The notes: a model not told the origin generated them from the sequence alone. Positions 30,778-39,681 are shown, counted from the first letter of the stretch. The stretch is 64,000 nucleotides of DNA from Peptococcaceae bacterium UBA7702 (GCA_002482535.1 DLGE01000001.1:1-64000), one strand, 5' to 3'. Numbers and translations: made by a program.

Positions 30778-31905
30778 ATGTCAAAACAATCGAAAACCCG
30801 CAAAAACCCGCGGCGGCTGATGAGCGCTCTTGTTGTCGGACTCATCGGTGTTTTACTGCTGTCGGTTTCGGCTTTCGCCGCTTACGGCAGTACCAGCGGT
30901 TACGGGAAGTATAAGGACGCAGTGAAAACCTTGGTCACCAACACGGATAACGTAACCTGTGAGATGAACGCCGTTTTGAAATATGATGGCAAAGCGGTCA
31001 ATGAATACGCGACTCAAGGGAAGATCGACGGGAAAAGCATTTATTCCCACGAGCTCAGCAAAACCAACGGGAAAACCGATTACGAAACGTTTTCTACCAC
31101 CATCAAAGGATTGACCACGACTTATAATGTGGACGACACCGGTTACGACCAGTATGAGAGTGATTACGCCGGCAGTCCGTTCTTCGGTGAAACCTCAACA
31201 AAGCTGGTTAATTTTGCGGAACTGCTGGCCGATACGGTGTTGGGTGATCTGAAAAACAATGTGGTGCTGGTCTCCACGGAAGACGGTATCAGCAACTATA
31301 AGCTGGAACTCAGCGCCGAACAGATTCCGGCCATCGTCAACGCCGGCATCGCCCTGATGACCGTATCCGATAATGCCAATACCGGTTGGGTCACTTACGA
31401 GGACAGCGATGCCACCTACGCCGCGTACTATGAAGAAACCAATGGGGAAGCCCTGCCCGAAGGTTATTTTGATGATCTTTATGAAAACGGCAGCGACGCC
31501 CAATGGGATCAGTACAACGAGGTTTGGGAGAAGATGGACGGCAAATACCAGGATCTGCTGAAGGAAGAATATCACAATGACGTGATCATCAACGTTAAAA
31601 CCGACGGCTCCTATGCGGTTTATGATTCTTACGATGCTTATGCCGAAGAATGTCTCATGGACTCCGGTTCCATTGAAAACTACCTCAACGACAACGCTGT
31701 GCTCACCGGTGTGGTTTGTAATTTCGCCATCAATGACGATCAGAAACTTGTCAGCAACGATTTTACCGTGACTTTTGCCACCACGGATACGAAGGGTGTC
31801 AGCCACCAGGTGGAATTTATGGTCAAGGCGGAATTATCTGATTATGGTAAAACCGTGGTTTCTCCTCTTGATGTGGGAGGGCGTACCTTGCATACGTACG
31901 AATGA
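30778..31905 (+). CDS. secreted or surface protein of unknown function
   Basis: 375 residues. A clear signal peptide: basic start, hydrophobic segment at about 15-33, and a cleavage site near SAFA-AYG. The mature part is acidic, Tyr/Asp/Asn-rich, has two Cys and no anchor motif at the C-terminus. It resembles no family I know. It leads a cluster with an ABC transporter and two-component system, so it may be an envelope-stress or peptide-sensing protein. The ribosome binding site is AAGGGGG before the ATG at 30778. A strong terminator 20 nt after the stop suggests it is made in excess over the genes behind it. Confidence 0.8.
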   Translation: MSKQSKTRKNPRRLMSALVVGLIGVLLLSVSAFAAYGSTSGYGKYKDAVKTLVTNTDNVTCEMNAVLKYDGKAVNEYATQGKIDGKSIYSHELSKTNGKTDYETFSTTIKGLTTTYNVDDTGYDQYESDYAGSPFFGETSTKLVNFAELLADTVLGDLKNNVVLVSTEDGISNYKLELSAEQIPAIVNAGIALMTVSDNANTGWVTYEDSDATYAAYYEETNGEALPEGYFDDLYENGSDAQWDQYNEVWEKMDGKYQDLLKEEYHNDVIINVKTDGSYAVYDSYDAYAEECLMDSGSIENYLNDNAVLTGVVCNFAINDDQKLVSNDFTVTFATTDTKGVSHQVEFMVKAELSDYGKTVVSPLDVGGRTLHTYE

Positions 31906-31927
31906 TCCCTATTTCTAAAAAAGATAC

Positions 31928-31970
31928 CGTTCTTTTGCTCCCCTGACACGGGAGCAAAAGAACTTTTTTC
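31928..31970 (+). terminator. terminator after the secreted protein gene
   Basis: A 14-bp perfect stem (GTTCTTTTGCTCCC with GGGAGCAAAAGAAC) around CTGACAC, followed by TTTTTT. It lies inside the cluster and would allow only partial readthrough. Confidence 0.9.
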
Positions 31971-31993
31971 GCGGATAACAAAGGACGGAAAAT

Positions 31994-32743
31994 ATGGAAA
32001 AAGTGCTTGAAATTTTGAATTTGGTAAAATTATATAAAAATGGCAGAGGTGTGCAAAACATCTCTTTTTCCGTTGGGGAAGGGGAGGTCGTCGGCCTTTT
32101 GGGTCCCAACGGCAGTGGTAAGACCACGATCATGAAGGCTTTGACCGGTCTTTGCCGCTATCAGAGCGGCGCGATCCGTGTCTTCGGCGCTGATCCGGCA
32201 GACAGCATTGAAAAGGCCCTGGCCAATGTAGGCTGTCTCATCGAGCAGCCGGCATTGTATGAAAATATGACGGCCAAACGACAGCTGAAGCTGATGTCCC
32301 GCTATTACCCCCAGCTCAACGATACCTCCGTGGAATTCGCTTTGAAAGAAAGCGGCCTCGACCGTTATGCCAATGAAAAAGTGCGGCGGTATTCTCTCGG
32401 TATGAAACAGCGCCTCGGCATCGCCATGGCGCTTTTGTCCGATCCCGCTTTCATTATTTTGGACGAGCCGGGCAACGGTCTCGATATTGAAGCCACTGTG
32501 GAACTGCGGCAGAAAATTGTCTCCCTGGCCAAAGAAAAAAATAAGGCCTTTCTCGTATCGAGCCATCAGGCCGATGATATTGAAAAAATGTGTCACCGAG
32601 TCATCATTATTTACGAAGGACATCTCATTGACGACGTTACCTTGGAAGACGCTTTGCGTCTCAGTCCCACCTTGGAAGATTATTTTCTGATGAAAATCAA
32701 AGCGGCAAAAAACGGCGCTTCTTCCCCGAAAGGAGAGTGCTAA
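31994..32743 (+). CDS. ABC transporter ATP-binding protein (BcrA-like)
   Basis: 249 residues. Walker A GPNGSGKT (about 35-42), signature YSLGMKQRLGIAMAL, Walker B FIILDEPGNGLDI and switch His VSSHQ, all of the BcrA/bacitracin-resistance type. It pairs with the membrane protein 2 nt downstream. In this class the transporter often removes lipid-targeting peptides and is controlled by the adjacent two-component system. The ribosome binding site is AAAGGACGG. Confidence 0.92.
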   Translation: MEKVLEILNLVKLYKNGRGVQNISFSVGEGEVVGLLGPNGSGKTTIMKALTGLCRYQSGAIRVFGADPADSIEKALANVGCLIEQPALYENMTAKRQLKLMSRYYPQLNDTSVEFALKESGLDRYANEKVRRYSLGMKQRLGIAMALLSDPAFIILDEPGNGLDIEATVELRQKIVSLAKEKNKAFLVSSHQADDIEKMCHRVIIIYEGHLIDDVTLEDALRLSPTLEDYFLMKIKAAKNGASSPKGEC

Positions 32744-32744
32744 A

Positions 32745-33491
32745 ATGTTTCTTGCCAGTTTAAAGAACGAGCTGGAAAAATTATTCAGCCGTAAAAAATA
32801 TATTGTATTCCTGATCCTTGATGCCATCAGCTGCCTTTTGCTTGCTGTCGGTCAGATTGTCGCGGAAATCGTCGCCGACGGCGCCATCGATACCTCCGTT
32901 CTCTTTGACGATATGCTGATCAGCGGTATGTCACCGTATCTGACGGTTTTCATTCCCCTGATGGCGCTGTTGGCCGCCTCCGATTTATTCAGCAGTGAGT
33001 TTCATGACCTCTCCATTCGCATGGTTCTGCTCCGGCCTGTGGAGCGCTGGCAGATTTTTTGCGCCAAAATTACCGCTGTTTTCGGATTGTGTGCCGCCTT
33101 TGTCTTTTCCCATCTTATTTTTCTGCTTTTGGTAAAACTGATTTTTAGCCAAACATTGAGCGGCGCCGGATACGCCATCGGCGCCTATCTCCTGGATATC
33201 ATTCCCATGGCCGTGCTTGTGCTGCTTTTCGCCTTTTTACACCAGTTGGTTAAATCTTCCGGCTCCGCCGTGGCCATTTCCGTGATTTGCTATGTTGGTC
33301 TTGTGGTCATCGGCAAATACGTATCCTTCGCCGGCGGTCTGGTCTTTACGGAATACCTTTCCTGGCACAGCATCTGGTTGGGCGCCACTCTCCCCGTTAC
33401 CGTCTTACTGCCGAAACTCGGTATTTTACTTGGTACTGCCACAGTATTGTACTGCGCCGGCTATTACCTTTTTGAACGAAAAGAGATCTGA
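32745..33491 (+). CDS. ABC transporter permease (ABC-2 type, BcrB-like)
   Basis: 248 residues with six hydrophobic segments (about 17-37, 60-80, 105-130, 143-165, 172-195, 220-240). The N-terminus LKNELEKLFSRKKYI is typical of BcrB/ABC-2 permeases. It starts 2 nt after the ATPase stop, and its own stop overlaps the kinase ATG by one base, so translation is coupled through the cluster. Confidence 0.88.
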   Translation: MFLASLKNELEKLFSRKKYIVFLILDAISCLLLAVGQIVAEIVADGAIDTSVLFDDMLISGMSPYLTVFIPLMALLAASDLFSSEFHDLSIRMVLLRPVERWQIFCAKITAVFGLCAAFVFSHLIFLLLVKLIFSQTLSGAGYAIGAYLLDIIPMAVLVLLFAFLHQLVKSSGSAVAISVICYVGLVVIGKYVSFAGGLVFTEYLSWHSIWLGATLPVTVLLPKLGILLGTATVLYCAGYYLFERKEI

Positions 33492-34609
33492 TGGGAGATT
33501 TAAAAACCCGTTTTACAAAGACCTATTTGGTCATCATCGGCGTTTTCCTCGCTGTTGTCTTGGTAATCACCGCTGTTTTGATCCTCATTTACGTGCTCAG
33601 CAGCCCCTCTGATTCCTTTGAGCTGCATAACGCCATGCACAATTATTGGGAGATGGAGAAAAAAGTGCTGACTCCCTACGCTTTTGTTTGGGTGATTTGT
33701 GTTTTGCTGGCTGTGACCGTGACTTGCGTGATCCTCTTGATGCGGCTTTACCATAAGGTGGCCGAACCCATCAGCGAGCTGAAAGCGGCGACGGATCATA
33801 TTTGCGGCGGTGATCTCAATACGGAGATCATTGGCTCCGAGGATCGGGAAATCAACGAGCTTTGCCGTTCCCTCGATACGATGCGGCAAAGGCTCAAAGC
33901 CAATCAAGTCGCCGAAGAGGCGGCCAGGAGAGACCGCAGTCTGCTGATTGCCAATATCTCCCACGATATGCGGACCCCGGTGACGACAATCAAAGGCTAT
34001 CTTCAGGCAATCCGCGACGGCGTTGCCGATACACCGGAGCAGGTGGAAAAGTGTTACCGCCACATTTACGCGAAAACCGAGTTTTTAGAGCATCTTGCCG
34101 CCGATATGACGGAATTTTCCCAGCAGGAATCGGGGCGGCTTTGTTACCACTTTGAAACCGTGGAGCTCAAGGCTTTTCTCAAAGATATGGCGGCGGAATA
34201 CCGACAGGAAACCGAGGACAAAGGCCTTGCCTTTTCCCTGAATTTGCCGGAAGAGGCGGTGCTGATCCGCGCCGACCGCCACCGCCTCCAGCGGGTGGTG
34301 CAAAACCTGCTTTCCAATGCCATGAAATACAACAAGCCTGGTGGCAGTATTCACGTATCTCTGGAAGCCGCGGCACCCTACGGCTATATCCGCGTCGCAG
34401 ACAGCGGCATCGGCATTGGCGGCGATTCCCTGAAAAAGATCTTCGATACGTTTTACCGGGAGGATTCCTCCCGGGGCAATGTCAGCGGGCACGGCCTCGG
34501 TCTGGCCATCGCCAAGCAAATCATTGAAAATCATCGGGGTAAAATCTGGGTGCAAAGCCGAGAGGGTCAGGGGACGGAAGTTTTCCTTTGCCTGCCTTTG
34601 AGCCAATAA
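33491..34609 (+). CDS. sensor histidine kinase
   Basis: 372 residues. Two membrane segments (about 12-36 and 55-80) enclose only a short external loop, so it is of the intramembrane-sensing kind that often relies on a partner transporter. HAMP lies at about 82-135. The phosphorylated His158 is in ISHDMRTPVTTIKGY. The ATP domain has N in NLLSNAMKY, G1 DSGIGI and G2 GHGLGLAIA. It is encoded with the ABC transporter and response regulator. Confidence 0.93.
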   Translation: MGDLKTRFTKTYLVIIGVFLAVVLVITAVLILIYVLSSPSDSFELHNAMHNYWEMEKKVLTPYAFVWVICVLLAVTVTCVILLMRLYHKVAEPISELKAATDHICGGDLNTEIIGSEDREINELCRSLDTMRQRLKANQVAEEAARRDRSLLIANISHDMRTPVTTIKGYLQAIRDGVADTPEQVEKCYRHIYAKTEFLEHLAADMTEFSQQESGRLCYHFETVELKAFLKDMAAEYRQETEDKGLAFSLNLPEEAVLIRADRHRLQRVVQNLLSNAMKYNKPGGSIHVSLEAAAPYGYIRVADSGIGIGGDSLKKIFDTFYREDSSRGNVSGHGLGLAIAKQIIENHRGKIWVQSREGQGTEVFLCLPLSQ

Positions 34610-34622
34610 CGGAGGTGGTTTT

Positions 34623-35315
34623 TTGAAAATCCTCATCATTGAAGACGATCACAGCATTGCGGAATTGGAGAAAACGTATCTTGATTTTTACGGTTACCAA
34701 TGCGATATCGCCGATAACAGTGACGAAGGCTTAGCCCTTGCCCTGCGTCAGGATTACCGTTTGATCATCGTTGACGTGATGCTTCCAGGTTCCCTGGATG
34801 GTCTCGCCCTCTGCGCCAAGATCCGCAAAGAAAAGGATGTGCCCTTGATCATCGTTTCCGCCAAAGCCGACGACGCCGATAAAATCGCCGGTCTCGGTTT
34901 GGGGATTGACGATTACATCACCAAGCCCTTCAATGCCGGGGAATTGGTGGCCCGGGTCAGGGCCCATATCGGCCGCTACGAAGCATTGACCCAAAAAGAA
35001 GCGGAAACGAAAAAAAATATCCTTCACACACGGGATCTGATCATTGAAAAAGACAGTCATAAAGTATTTGTCCGGGGCAAAGAGGTTAAATTTACCGACA
35101 AAGAATATCAGCTGCTGCTGTTTTTGGCGGAAAATCCTGATATCGTCTTTTCCAAAGAGCATCTTTTCGACCGCATTTGGGGGATTGACGCCTTCGGCGA
35201 TATTTCCACAGTGACGGTGCATATTAAAAAGGTAAGAGATAAAATCGAAACCGATCCGGAACTTCATTCCCACATCGAAACGGTATGGGGTGTCGGTTAC
35301 CGGTTTAAGGGGTGA
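34623..35315 (+). CDS. OmpR-family response regulator
   Basis: 230 residues. The receiver domain has acidic pair Glu7-Asp8-Asp9, phospho-acceptor Asp51 (VDVMLPG) and the conserved Lys in ITKPFNAGEL. The winged-helix DNA-binding domain (about 130-228) ends in the classic HIETVWGVGYRFKG. The start is TTG, supported by GGAGGTGG. OmpR-type regulators bind direct repeats about two turns apart, matching the 13-bp repeat upstream of the secreted protein gene at 30778; autoregulation of the cluster is inferred. Confidence 0.93.
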   Translation: MKILIIEDDHSIAELEKTYLDFYGYQCDIADNSDEGLALALRQDYRLIIVDVMLPGSLDGLALCAKIRKEKDVPLIIVSAKADDADKIAGLGLGIDDYITKPFNAGELVARVRAHIGRYEALTQKEAETKKNILHTRDLIIEKDSHKVFVRGKEVKFTDKEYQLLLFLAENPDIVFSKEHLFDRIWGIDAFGDISTVTVHIKKVRDKIETDPELHSHIETVWGVGYRFKG

Positions 35316-35320
35316 AAGCC

Positions 35321-35788
35321 ATGGGTAAGCTCTGTTACGCCCTGCTTTTGACCGTTGTTCTTGGCTGTTTTTTGCTGTTCGGCTGTGAAGGGGCAGAGGA
35401 GGACAAAGACTCCTTCGTGGAGGAAAACAACAAGGAAGTGCTGGACGGTCTTGACCCTGAGAGCTTTGACGACGACGGTACCGTGGTTGCCTTTGAGGGT
35501 ACCACGCTGAAGGTAACGGTTCCCAACTTCGACGCTGACAGCATCGCTCCGGAAGATCGGCAGTATTGGTACCATACCGTTGACGAGGATACCCGCTTTT
35601 TTACGGAAGACACCAGAATCACCTTTGATGAAGCGGGGAACAAAACAACAACAATCGACTATGCGGAAATCGGCCTTGACGGCTTTACTACTTATTTAGA
35701 AACCGGTTCTGCCGTATGCCACTTCTGGCTTGATGCAAGGGGATGCTGTACCCATATTATCATCTACGGTTCCCTTACGATTTGGTGA
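35321..35788 (+). CDS. small lipoprotein
   Basis: 155 residues from ATG 35321, with AGGGGTGA upstream overlapping the regulator stop. A type II signal peptide ends in the lipobox LLFGC (Cys about 21). The mature part is acidic with a predicted beta-rich region and no known family. It closes the two-component/ABC cluster, so it may be an envelope sensor or accessory protein. An earlier in-frame GTG at 35312 overlaps the binding site and is rejected. Confidence 0.8.
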   Translation: MGKLCYALLLTVVLGCFLLFGCEGAEEDKDSFVEENNKEVLDGLDPESFDDDGTVVAFEGTTLKVTVPNFDADSIAPEDRQYWYHTVDEDTRFFTEDTRITFDEAGNKTTTIDYAEIGLDGFTTYLETGSAVCHFWLDARGCCTHIIIYGSLTIW

Positions 35789-35959
35789 TACCGGTGAAAA
35801 CCTTATAGCCGGTCACAAAAAAGCCGGATATCTCCATTGGTTTGGTGTTGGGGGTATCCGGCCTCTCCTTGCTTTGTTGTCTTCGCCGTGATTAAGCCTT
35901 TCTCGACAGTCTGAGGGGAGAAATCCTTCTCCTCTTTGTGGAATTCCCTGAATTTTGCC

Positions 35960-35988
35960 TTGATTTATCGAAACAGACGTGTTAAAAT
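35960..35988 (+). promoter_or_regulatory. promoter of tig
   Basis: TTGATT (35960-35965), 17 nt, TAAAAT (35983-35988), about 190 nt before the start codon. Confidence 0.65.
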
Positions 35989-36027
35989 ATACAGCATCTA
36001 TTTGATATAGTGGAGGCGTATGCCAAT

Positions 36028-36146
36028 CCAGAGAAAACAGGAAGGCCATGGGAACAAAAGGCCTTTTTCCTGATGGCACCGGATATTGTCAGAAAAATGC
36101 CGGGGACGTTTTCGCCGCCGCCGGCGGCGACCACGAAAGCGTCCCC
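36028..36146 (+). promoter_or_regulatory. structured 5' leader of tig
   Basis: Two hairpins. The first pairs CAGG..AAGGCC with GGCCTT..CCTG (about 36038-36072). The second is very stable: GGGGACG (36102-36108) with CGTCCCC (36140-36146), then TTTCG/CGAAA, then GCCGCC/GGCGGC at the tip. It ends 37 nt before the tig start and could control translation or stability. Confidence 0.6.
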
Positions 36147-36182
36147 GTTACACATGATTATTTATTTATGAGGAGCTGTAAA

Positions 36183-37637
36183 ATGAAGTACGAAGTCAAA
36201 AGAGATGTTGTCAACGAAGCGGAACTGACCATTACCGTTGACACCGATACCGTAGCCAAAGCCGTCAACAAAGCCTATTTAAAAGTGGCGAAAGATGTGA
36301 GCATTCCCGGTTTCCGCAAAGGCAAGGTGCCGAAATTTGTTTTGGAACAGCGCATCGGCAAAGCTCCGATCCTGGAGGAAGCCGCTGAAATTATGATGTC
36401 CCCCGCCTACGCCCAGGCCATTTCTGAGGAAGGCCTCGAACCCGTGGCCCGTCCTGAGGTGGAAATTGTCAGCATTGGCGAAACAGAAGAGTTCGTTTTC
36501 AAAGCCAAAGTCATCCTCCATCCGGAACCGAAAATCGGGGAATACAAAGGCTTGAAGCTGACCAAAATAGAAGCTTCCGTGACCAAAAAAGACGTGGAAG
36601 CCGAAATCGAAAGAGTCATCGACCGTCACAGTAAAATGAGCGCCGTGGAAGGCGCTGTGGTGGAAGACGGCGATATTGTCTCCATCGACTACAAAGGTAC
36701 GGTGGATGGCGAGGAATTTTCCGGCGGCAGCGCCGAAAAGTATCCCCTGGGCATCGGCTCCGATACGTTTATTCCCGGTTTTGAAGAACAGCTCAAAGGT
36801 CACAAAAGCGGTGAAGACGTTACCGTTAACGTCACTTTCCCCGAAGATTACCACGCCGAAGCATTAAAGGGCAAAGCAGCGCAATTTGCCGTTCATATCG
36901 GTGAAGTCCGTAAAAAAGAATTGCCGGAACTCACCGACGATTTCGTGAAGCTGATTTCTCCTGTGGAAACCGTGGCGGATTATCAGAAGCATATTGAAGA
37001 AACCCTAAAGGAACAAGGGGAAAGAAGCGCCGATGAAGCATTGAAAAACCAAGCCATCGACGCCCTCTTAGACATCACCGAAGTGGTGATTCCCGAAGTG
37101 ATGATCGAAGAAAAAATCGATTCCTTCATCAGCGATATGAATTCTCGGTTGAGCCAGCAAGGTCTTGACCTTGACCAGTATCTCGGTTACATCGGCAAAA
37201 CCATGGAAGAATTGAGAGCGGAAAACCGCGATTCCGCGGAGCGCTCCGTCAAAACGGAAGTCGCTTTGATGGAAATCGCCAAACAGGAAAAGCTCGAAGC
37301 GGAAGAAACCGATATTGATGCCGAAGTAACCAAGGTCGCTTTGATGACCAATGCCAAACCGGAAGAAATCAAAGACCGTTTGATGAGCTCCGGCCAGTAC
37401 GGTGTCCTCGTCTTTACGATCATTCTCAAAAAAGCCATTGACTTCCTGGTGGCAAACGCCGAAGTTACCGTGGAAAAAGCCAAAAAAGCCACGAAAAAGC
37501 CGGCTGCCAAGAAAACAGCGAAGAAAGAAGAAATCGTGACGGAAGAAGCCGCGGCGGAAACGGCGGCAGAAGAAAAACCGAAAAAAACCGCAAAAAAAGC
37601 GGAAAAAGCGGAAAGTGAAGAAAACGCCGAAGCGTAA
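36183..37637 (+). CDS. tig: trigger factor (ribosome-associated prolyl isomerase/chaperone)
   Basis: 484 residues from the ATG at 36183 (GAGGAG upstream). The N-terminal ribosome-binding domain carries GFRKGKVPKF (the GFRxGxxP signature, about 40-50). The FKBP domain lies at about 160-245 (VEDGDIVSIDYKGTVDGEEF), and the C-terminal chaperone arms end near 430. Beyond that is a tail of about 50 residues built of Lys/Ala/Glu-rich blocks (KKPAAKK, KPKKTAKKAEKAE) that the family normally lacks. It is followed by clpP and clpX, the standard order. Confidence 0.96.
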   Translation: MKYEVKRDVVNEAELTITVDTDTVAKAVNKAYLKVAKDVSIPGFRKGKVPKFVLEQRIGKAPILEEAAEIMMSPAYAQAISEEGLEPVARPEVEIVSIGETEEFVFKAKVILHPEPKIGEYKGLKLTKIEASVTKKDVEAEIERVIDRHSKMSAVEGAVVEDGDIVSIDYKGTVDGEEFSGGSAEKYPLGIGSDTFIPGFEEQLKGHKSGEDVTVNVTFPEDYHAEALKGKAAQFAVHIGEVRKKELPELTDDFVKLISPVETVADYQKHIEETLKEQGERSADEALKNQAIDALLDITEVVIPEVMIEEKIDSFISDMNSRLSQQGLDLDQYLGYIGKTMEELRAENRDSAERSVKTEVALMEIAKQEKLEAEETDIDAEVTKVALMTNAKPEEIKDRLMSSGQYGVLVFTIILKKAIDFLVANAEVTVEKAKKATKKPAAKKTAKKEEIVTEEAAAETAAEEKPKKTAKKAEKAESEENAEA

Positions 37638-37645
37638 TGAAACAA

Positions 37646-37665
37646 ACAGCGTATAATTACGCTGT
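37646..37665. repeat. 20-bp perfect palindrome between tig and clpP
   Basis: ACAGCGTA TAAT TACGCTGT. No T-run follows, so it is not a standard terminator. A TATAAT (37674-37679) just downstream suggests it may be an operator for a clpPX promoter. Confidence 0.55.
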
Positions 37666-37706
37666 AAAAGAGATATAATCTTTTCAGAATGAAGGAGGAA
37701 AAAGTG

Positions 37707-38294
37707 GTGTATAATTATAACGTTCCCTATGTCATTGAGCAAACGAGCAGAGGCGAAAGAAGCTATGACATCTATTCCCGTCTGTTAAAAGACCGCATCA
37801 TCTTCCTTGGCAGTGCCGTTGATGATACGGTGGCCAATCTGATCATTGCCCAGCTGCTATTTTTGGAAGCCGATGACCCCAAGAAGGATATCAGCTTTTA
37901 TATCAACAGTCCCGGCGGCTCCATCACGGCAGGGATGGCCATTTATGATACGATGAATTATATCAAAAGTGACGTCTCCACCATCTGTGTGGGCATGGCC
38001 GCCAGCATGGGCGCGTTCCTTTTGGCCGCCGGCGCGGAAGGCAAACGGTTTGCCTTACCCAACAGCGAAATTATGATTCATCAACCCTCCGGTGGCACCC
38101 AAGGGCAGGCCACGGACATTGAAATTCAGGCCAAACGTATTTTACGGATGAAAGAAGATCTCAACGACATCCTGGCCAAAAGAACGGGAAAATCCATTGA
38201 ACAGATCCGCCTTGATACAGACCGGGATCATTTCATGTCTGCCCGGGAGGCGGTGGCTTACGGGCTGATCGACAAAGTCATCGAAAGCAGATAA
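37707..38294 (+). CDS. clpP: ATP-dependent Clp protease proteolytic subunit ClpP
   Basis: 195 residues. The catalytic triad is Ser100 (GMAASMGA), His125 (IMIHQPSGG) and Asp174 (DTDRDHF). The family start region VIEQTSRGERSYDIYSRL and the IGG-type interaction sites are normal. The most likely start is GTG 37707, with GGAGG 8 nt upstream; GTG 37704 and an ATG at 37689 that lies within the binding-site region are alternatives. It forms a proteolytic chamber with ClpX, encoded 15 nt downstream. Confidence 0.96.
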   Translation: MYNYNVPYVIEQTSRGERSYDIYSRLLKDRIIFLGSAVDDTVANLIIAQLLFLEADDPKKDISFYINSPGGSITAGMAIYDTMNYIKSDVSTICVGMAASMGAFLLAAGAEGKRFALPNSEIMIHQPSGGTQGQATDIEIQAKRILRMKEDLNDILAKRTGKSIEQIRLDTDRDHFMSAREAVAYGLIDKVIESR

Positions 38295-38309
38295 CCTGAA
38301 GGAGTAAAT

Positions 38310-39626
38310 ATGGCTGATAAAGGCAATCCCAATAAAATGTGTTGTTCTTTCTGCGGAAAAAGCGCTGATGAGGTTCGCAAGCTGATCGCGGGTCCCGGTG
38401 TGAATATCTGCGACGAATGCGTCGGTCTCTGCATGGAGATCGTCGACGAGGCCATGCTCGGGGAAGACAAAGACGAGATGGATTTCGGAGAACTGCCGAA
38501 ACCCAAAGATCTCGTGGCGAGTCTCAATGAATACGTCATCGGTCAGGACGACGCGAAAAGAGTCCTGGCAGTGGCAGTCTACAACCATTACAAACGCATC
38601 GGCGTCCCCTTGGACGACGATGTGGAATTGCAAAAATCCAATATCCTCTTGGTGGGGCCGACAGGCACCGGGAAGACGCTCCTTGCCCAAACCTTGGCCC
38701 GCTTTCTCCACGTTCCCTTTGCCGTGGCAGACGCGACGACCCTGACGGAAGCCGGCTATGTCGGTGAGGATGTGGAAAATATTCTTTTGAAATTGTTGCA
38801 GGCCGCGGATTTCGATACCGAAGCCGCGTCTCGGGGCATCGTTTACATTGACGAGATCGATAAGATCTCCAAAAAATCGGAGAATCCCTCCATCACCAGA
38901 GACGTCAGCGGTGAAGGCGTACAGCAGGCGCTGCTGAAAATTCTTGAGGGAACCGTGGCTTCCGTGCCGCCCCAGGGAGGCCGGAAACATCCCCATCAGG
39001 AATTCATTCAACTGGATACGACGAACATTCTCTTTATCTGCGGCGGCGCTTTTGACGGTCTCGATAAGATTGTTCAGAAACGCATGGGCAGCGGTGTGAT
39101 GGGATTCGGCGCGGATATCCGCGACAAAAAGGAAGATATCGGCGAGATCCTCGCTAACATCATGCCGGAGGATTTGCTGAAATTTGGCTTGATTCCCGAA
39201 TTTGTCGGCCGTCTGCCGGTTTTGGGGAAATTGACGCCTTTGAATCAAGAGGCTCTTGTGCGTATTTTGGAAGAACCGAAAAATTCCCTAACCAAACAGT
39301 ATAAGGCCCTTTTCGCCATTGACGGTATCGCCTTGGAATTCACCGAGGAAGCCCTGGAAGAGATTGCCGTAACAGCGATGAAACGCAATACCGGCGCCCG
39401 AGGCTTGCGTGCCATCATGGAAAATCTGATGACGGATCTGATGTATGACGTGCCCTCCAGAAACGACATCGGTAAAATTTTGATTGATCAAGATTTCGTC
39501 CTTGGCAAAGGAAAACCCCAGCTTTTCCCGAAAGAGGAACCGCTGCTGACGGAAGGCAGTGATCATGCCGAGGAAAGGCGCTCCCGTAAGGTAATTTTTC
39601 GAGAGGAAACCGAAACATCGGCCTGA
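38310..39626 (+). CDS. clpX: ATP-dependent Clp protease ATP-binding subunit ClpX
   Basis: 438 residues. The N-terminal zinc domain has Cys12, Cys15, Cys34 and Cys37. The AAA+ core has Walker A GPTGTGKT (about 116-123), Walker B IVYIDEIDKI, the RKHPHQEF pore-2 region and sensor motifs, ending near residue 410. It unfolds substrates and feeds them to ClpP. The ribosome binding site is GAAGGAG. A terminator follows. Confidence 0.97.
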   Translation: MADKGNPNKMCCSFCGKSADEVRKLIAGPGVNICDECVGLCMEIVDEAMLGEDKDEMDFGELPKPKDLVASLNEYVIGQDDAKRVLAVAVYNHYKRIGVPLDDDVELQKSNILLVGPTGTGKTLLAQTLARFLHVPFAVADATTLTEAGYVGEDVENILLKLLQAADFDTEAASRGIVYIDEIDKISKKSENPSITRDVSGEGVQQALLKILEGTVASVPPQGGRKHPHQEFIQLDTTNILFICGGAFDGLDKIVQKRMGSGVMGFGADIRDKKEDIGEILANIMPEDLLKFGLIPEFVGRLPVLGKLTPLNQEALVRILEEPKNSLTKQYKALFAIDGIALEFTEEALEEIAVTAMKRNTGARGLRAIMENLMTDLMYDVPSRNDIGKILIDQDFVLGKGKPQLFPKEEPLLTEGSDHAEERRSRKVIFREETETSA

Positions 39627-39650
39627 TCAAAGCTGAATATATGAGATCAT

Positions 39651-39681
39651 AAAAACGACCGCTTTGCGCGGTCGCTTTTTT
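39651..39681 (+). terminator. terminator of the tig-clpPX region
   Basis: A CGACCGC/GCGGTCG stem followed by CTTTTTT. Confidence 0.85.

Larger units (their letters stand above)
35789..36182. other. intergenic region and structured leader of tig
   Basis: The left part holds a hairpin (GCCGGATA with TATCCGGC, about 35823-35876) followed by T only on the minus strand, though no minus-strand gene is evident. The right part is the tig promoter and leader. The open frames here show no plausible product. Confidence 0.5.

Noticed and set aside
35823..35876. Hairpin with T-run on the minus strand, suggesting a minus-strand transcript
   Set aside because: No minus-strand promoter or gene could be supported; the 88-residue frame there is not protein-like.
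11254..36000. Mobile island suspected because of three ABC systems and many small regulators
   Set aside because: No integrase, transposase, tRNA junction or flanking repeats were seen, and base composition does not shift by eye.
36048..36182. 45 extra N-terminal residues for trigger factor
   Set aside because: They would be translated through the very stable leader hairpin; the family start and a binding site are at 36183.
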